From Lunularia cruciata (Eukaryota; Streptophyta; Marchantiopsida; Lunulariales; Lunulariaceae), in NCBI GenBank assembly GCA_948567375.1, contig OX419758.1, forward strand, positions 68,229,965-68,293,964: a stretch of DNA of 64,000 nucleotides. The letters run 5' to 3'. A program made the position numbers and the translations under genes. The first letter of the stretch is position 1, and every line of letters begins with the position of its first letter. The notes under the pieces were generated by a model that was not told the DNA's origin, ran no database searches, and saw only the letters and a list, made by a program, of their open reading frames with translations. Shown here in pieces: positions 61,054 to 64,000 of the stretch.

Positions 61054-63343
61054 TTCTCCTCAAGTCTCCAAATATGAAATTTTATGCAGATTTCGAGAAC
61101 TTCCGGCTCGAACACTGTTAGATAGTCATGGTCATCAATTCTTGAGAAAACCAGAATCGGGTTTTCAATGTGGCGTCTTCTAGATTAGGGCATTGTTCAG
61201 ATATCTCCCACACATTTTTTTCTCAAGATTTGTTTCTCTCACATTGAGAGGCCAAACGCAATTGAAAAAGTTTTCTCTATGAGTAGGGTCCGTCACAAAG
61301 GAGGTGGATGATCTGAAGTCAGGCTTCATTCAATGAAACAATGGATCGATCGCCTGTCAAGCTTTAAACACTTCAACATTAACCCAAAATTAATGCGTAT
61401 AAAAAGCTTAAAATCGTACCAGTCCGACGAGCAATCTTAATAGCAATTCCAAAGGGAAGTTAAAACCAGAAAGGGGCAATGAGATGAGTAATGGATTTCA
61501 ACTCTATGTAATTGGGCCAAAACTAACTGGGTGTGCTTTCGTATACGGTATAGCTATTACAATCTGAAGTGAATATTCGAGAATCTACTGAATATATCAG
61601 TCTTCATGGTTGAAGGGTATAATCCAGCAAATTTTCGATTCAAAAGCGCGATCTGGCAACTTGGTGAGAGTTGTTCAAGAACGTATCAGCAATGTTGGCG
61701 CCAGCCGGGAACAGTGCCGGTATTGCATTGACCTTTTAGAACTAGTAGGTGAATGTTATCGATGACTTGTTTTTCGCTGTATCCAAAATTCTGACTACGA
61801 TAGTGGCATCAAAATATGGACCTTCCGAGGCTTGGTATGGGGTCGAGAAGGAGCAGTAAGACAATGGCTGCTCTACACTCTTTTGCTTGCTGATTTTTCG
61901 GGTAAAACCTCAATAGAGTCCTATGCGACATGAAACACAGCTATCCATCTACGAATTATAATCTGGGTAATTCAAGCACCGATAACATGCAAGACGTGGT
62001 AAATGAGAGTTCCGGTCTGGAGGCTGAGAATTGGTGACGAAACTTCGAAGAGGAACGGACGAAGAGCAACTGCACAACACCCAAACAAGAATCAATCGCA
62101 CTATTCTTGTAGATTCTGCGAGTTGCCTGACACTTGATCCTCGTTAGTGGTTTCACCCTCCTTAGTACCTCTTGTTACTTTGAAGTGCCGCCCAAGCGTA
62201 CACCTCGAGAATATAAATGCAGTGATCTATATGATTTGTATTCTTCCGAGGGTAGATGAAAATTACTCCTATTATTATAGATGAGGATAGAAGATAACTT
62301 CCATGATGATATTAAGAATATGCGTTCGCTATGGTATGGAAATATAGATACTTGGCATGAAGAGACTGGTGGAGTATACTATAGTACAGTCCACAAATCT
62401 CTCCATGCGAAGTATATATGTTCTCATTAGTACTTTGGTACAACATGAGATATGGGGTAAAATTGTATTTGGAGAGAATGGTTGGGTACATTGTAATACA
62501 CATCAGTTACCAGACTTGTATATGGCAAATGGTACGAGATGATTAGATTGCAATAGTGAAAATTATAGGTATAAAATACAATTTGAAGGGGTAATTACTT
62601 ATGGTCATGCAATGCAGTTCGACATTGATGGTAAATTTGAGTTCTTATTTTCTCGAAAGGCTCTACTAAGACTAGATTATATGAGGTTTCGATAATATAT
62701 TTTTAAGTTTGTAATTCAGCCTATATTATATAATTTAACTCTTCTGTAGTATTTATCCTCTATACATATCAGCGGTGGATTAATTCTCTAAAGATCTTAA
62801 CAAGTAATTCATAGATTTTGATATTATTTAATGCTTGACTTGTTATTTTCCTTTACACTGAATATATCCCTTCGCCTTGGGTTCGCCATCTAAAAGAACT
62901 GGAAAATTTTGAATTGATTCGTTTGTTATCAAGAGCTTGATTAGTCCCGTCTCGATAGATTACATCTTCTTTTAGATTTTCTTAGATTAGATACCATGGA
63001 AGGAAAGAGTTAAAGCATAGTTATAAAGTATCTTAAAAAAACTGAGAGATTTATTCGTTAGAATTCAAAAACATTGTATCGATTCTCCGCAAGGACACAC
63101 TAGCTAGTGAAGTTTTTTACTTTTAATTTCAAGACCATCCATGCGATGTTGATACGCATGGAAAGCAACTAAGGAAATAAGAAGTAAGATTACAAGGAGA
63201 GAAAAAAAGAAACTTAACCTTTCGCATATATATTATCCATACGCCAAAAAAATTCCAAGTTCACTAGAAGGTATGTTCAATTTTCCAAATGGGATTTACA
63301 GCCTGGTTAACACTAAATTATACAAATTAAGTTTGGTTAAAGA
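61054..63343. other. Intergenic DNA after the oxidase gene
   Basis: 3' untranslated region, then 2.3 kb without a recognised gene, becoming AT-rich from about 62,560. Confidence 0.5.
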
Positions 63344-63446
63344 GAAAAAGGTGACCGACCGCGTAGAAAAAACTAAGGATGGGAAGACCCCATCAAGCCG
63401 TATAAGGGAGAGAAAAAAAAGGTAAAATGGGGCTAAGCCCCAGGAC
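63344..63446 (-). mobile_element. Short LINE-tail insertion with 16-bp target duplication
   Basis: 103 bp, minus orientation, between exact copies of taagtttggttaaaga (63,328-63,343 and 63,447-63,462). On the minus strand it begins GTCCTGGGGCTTAGCCCCA and ends GGTCGGTCACCTTTTTC, the LINE 3' terminus. The exact target duplication makes this the best-defined copy in the window. Confidence 0.85.
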
Positions 63447-64000
63447 TAAGTTTGGTTAAAGAATTTCAGAGGCTCTTATCTTTGGAAATCTCTGAAGATA
63501 TAGAAGTACAATCCGTCAATGAACCGCAAAAAGGTAAAGGTAACATAAAAGGTAAAAAGGAAAAAGCTAAAAAGCTAAAAGCTAAAAGGTAAAGTGGTAA
63601 AGAAGGTAAGTGGTAGACTCAGAATTTGATTGTAGATGTTTTGATTCTTAAGTCATGTAATTCTGGACTCTGAAATTATAAAAATATTATTTATTATATT
63701 ATTATAAGAATATTATTAATTTTATTATCTCTTAATTTCAGCATAAAGGTAATGTTTTTGGTTGTCTCCATATTTCTTTAAAAATATTATTTATTAATTT
63801 CATAATTGTGTTTACTTAAAAGTTTTTATACGAAATCTACAAAACCTTTTATAGAGTTTTTAATTTTGTATGAAATTACTTTTATACCTATATATTGAGT
63901 GTCTTGTGAAAATACTAACATTTTTGGAAGTCTATCCATGCCTATCGCAATATCATAAGTTTCCGAATTGAAATGCACATCACATCAAGAATCATTAACG
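63447..64000. other. AT-rich end of window with aaaggta/aaagcta repeats
   Basis: 63,528-63,610 is a purine-rich run of short repeats (aaaggta, aaagcta), some of which could be slippage products. The rest is AT-rich and featureless. Confidence 0.5.

Overview
The window looks like nuclear DNA of a land plant, most likely a seed-free one (bryophyte or lycophyte); I cannot name the species. Evidence: a U6 snRNA of plant sequence; spliced plant-type genes with introns of about 140-560 bases; a plant sugar-phosphate-translocator homologue; an AT-hook/PPC gene; Ty3/gypsy and LINE retroelements; and a nuclear fragment of mitochondrial rpl5 whose wording resembles the bryophyte form of that gene (judged from memory).

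Layout. 1-18,372 is a retrotransposon graveyard: two copies of one Ty3/gypsy lineage (1-1,476 and about 13,840-18,313), two copies of a chromodomain-bearing Ty3/gypsy lineage (minus 7,441-8,260; plus 11,061-12,365), at least eight full or partial LTRs of the chromovirus family, two copies of a composite LTR-like unit, and a broken unrecognised coding region on the minus strand (about 2,400-5,000). It ends abruptly at 18,372 in a truncated LTR. 18,373-37,990 is mostly single-copy DNA with an ABHD11-like alpha/beta hydrolase gene (20,264-23,569, 12 coding exons), a 5'-truncated minus-strand LINE (27,468-29,360), an intronless drug/metabolite-type transporter gene (32,686-33,753) and a U6 gene (37,522-37,623). 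38,650-42,640 is an AT-rich insertion zone with a plus-strand LINE that carries a 411-bp solo LTR rich in heat-shock-element-like motifs. 43,093-45,728 is an AT-hook/PPC (AHL-like) gene with a GC-AG intron. 45,729-58,696 has no gene I can recognise but holds the rpl5 fragment (51,657-51,905) and an 810-bp inverted-repeat element (52,518-53,327). 58,697-61,053 is a secreted berberine-bridge-enzyme-like FAD oxidase gene (506 aa, 4 exons). The remainder is intergenic with a tiny LINE-tail insertion.

The four protein genes are unrelated in function and all lie on the plus strand; nothing suggests a cluster or pathway. The most distinctive signals are: (a) roughly 90-130 bp LINE-tail insertions that share the same 5' boundary at a GC-rich hairpin and have target-site duplications; (b) the solo LTR with repeated GAAGCTTC palindromes upstream of a TATA box; (c) the duplicated AHL upstream segment, whose distal copy has lost most CpGs; (d) the composite LTR unit seen twice with the same ends. 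No CRISPR, operon or bacterial feature is present.
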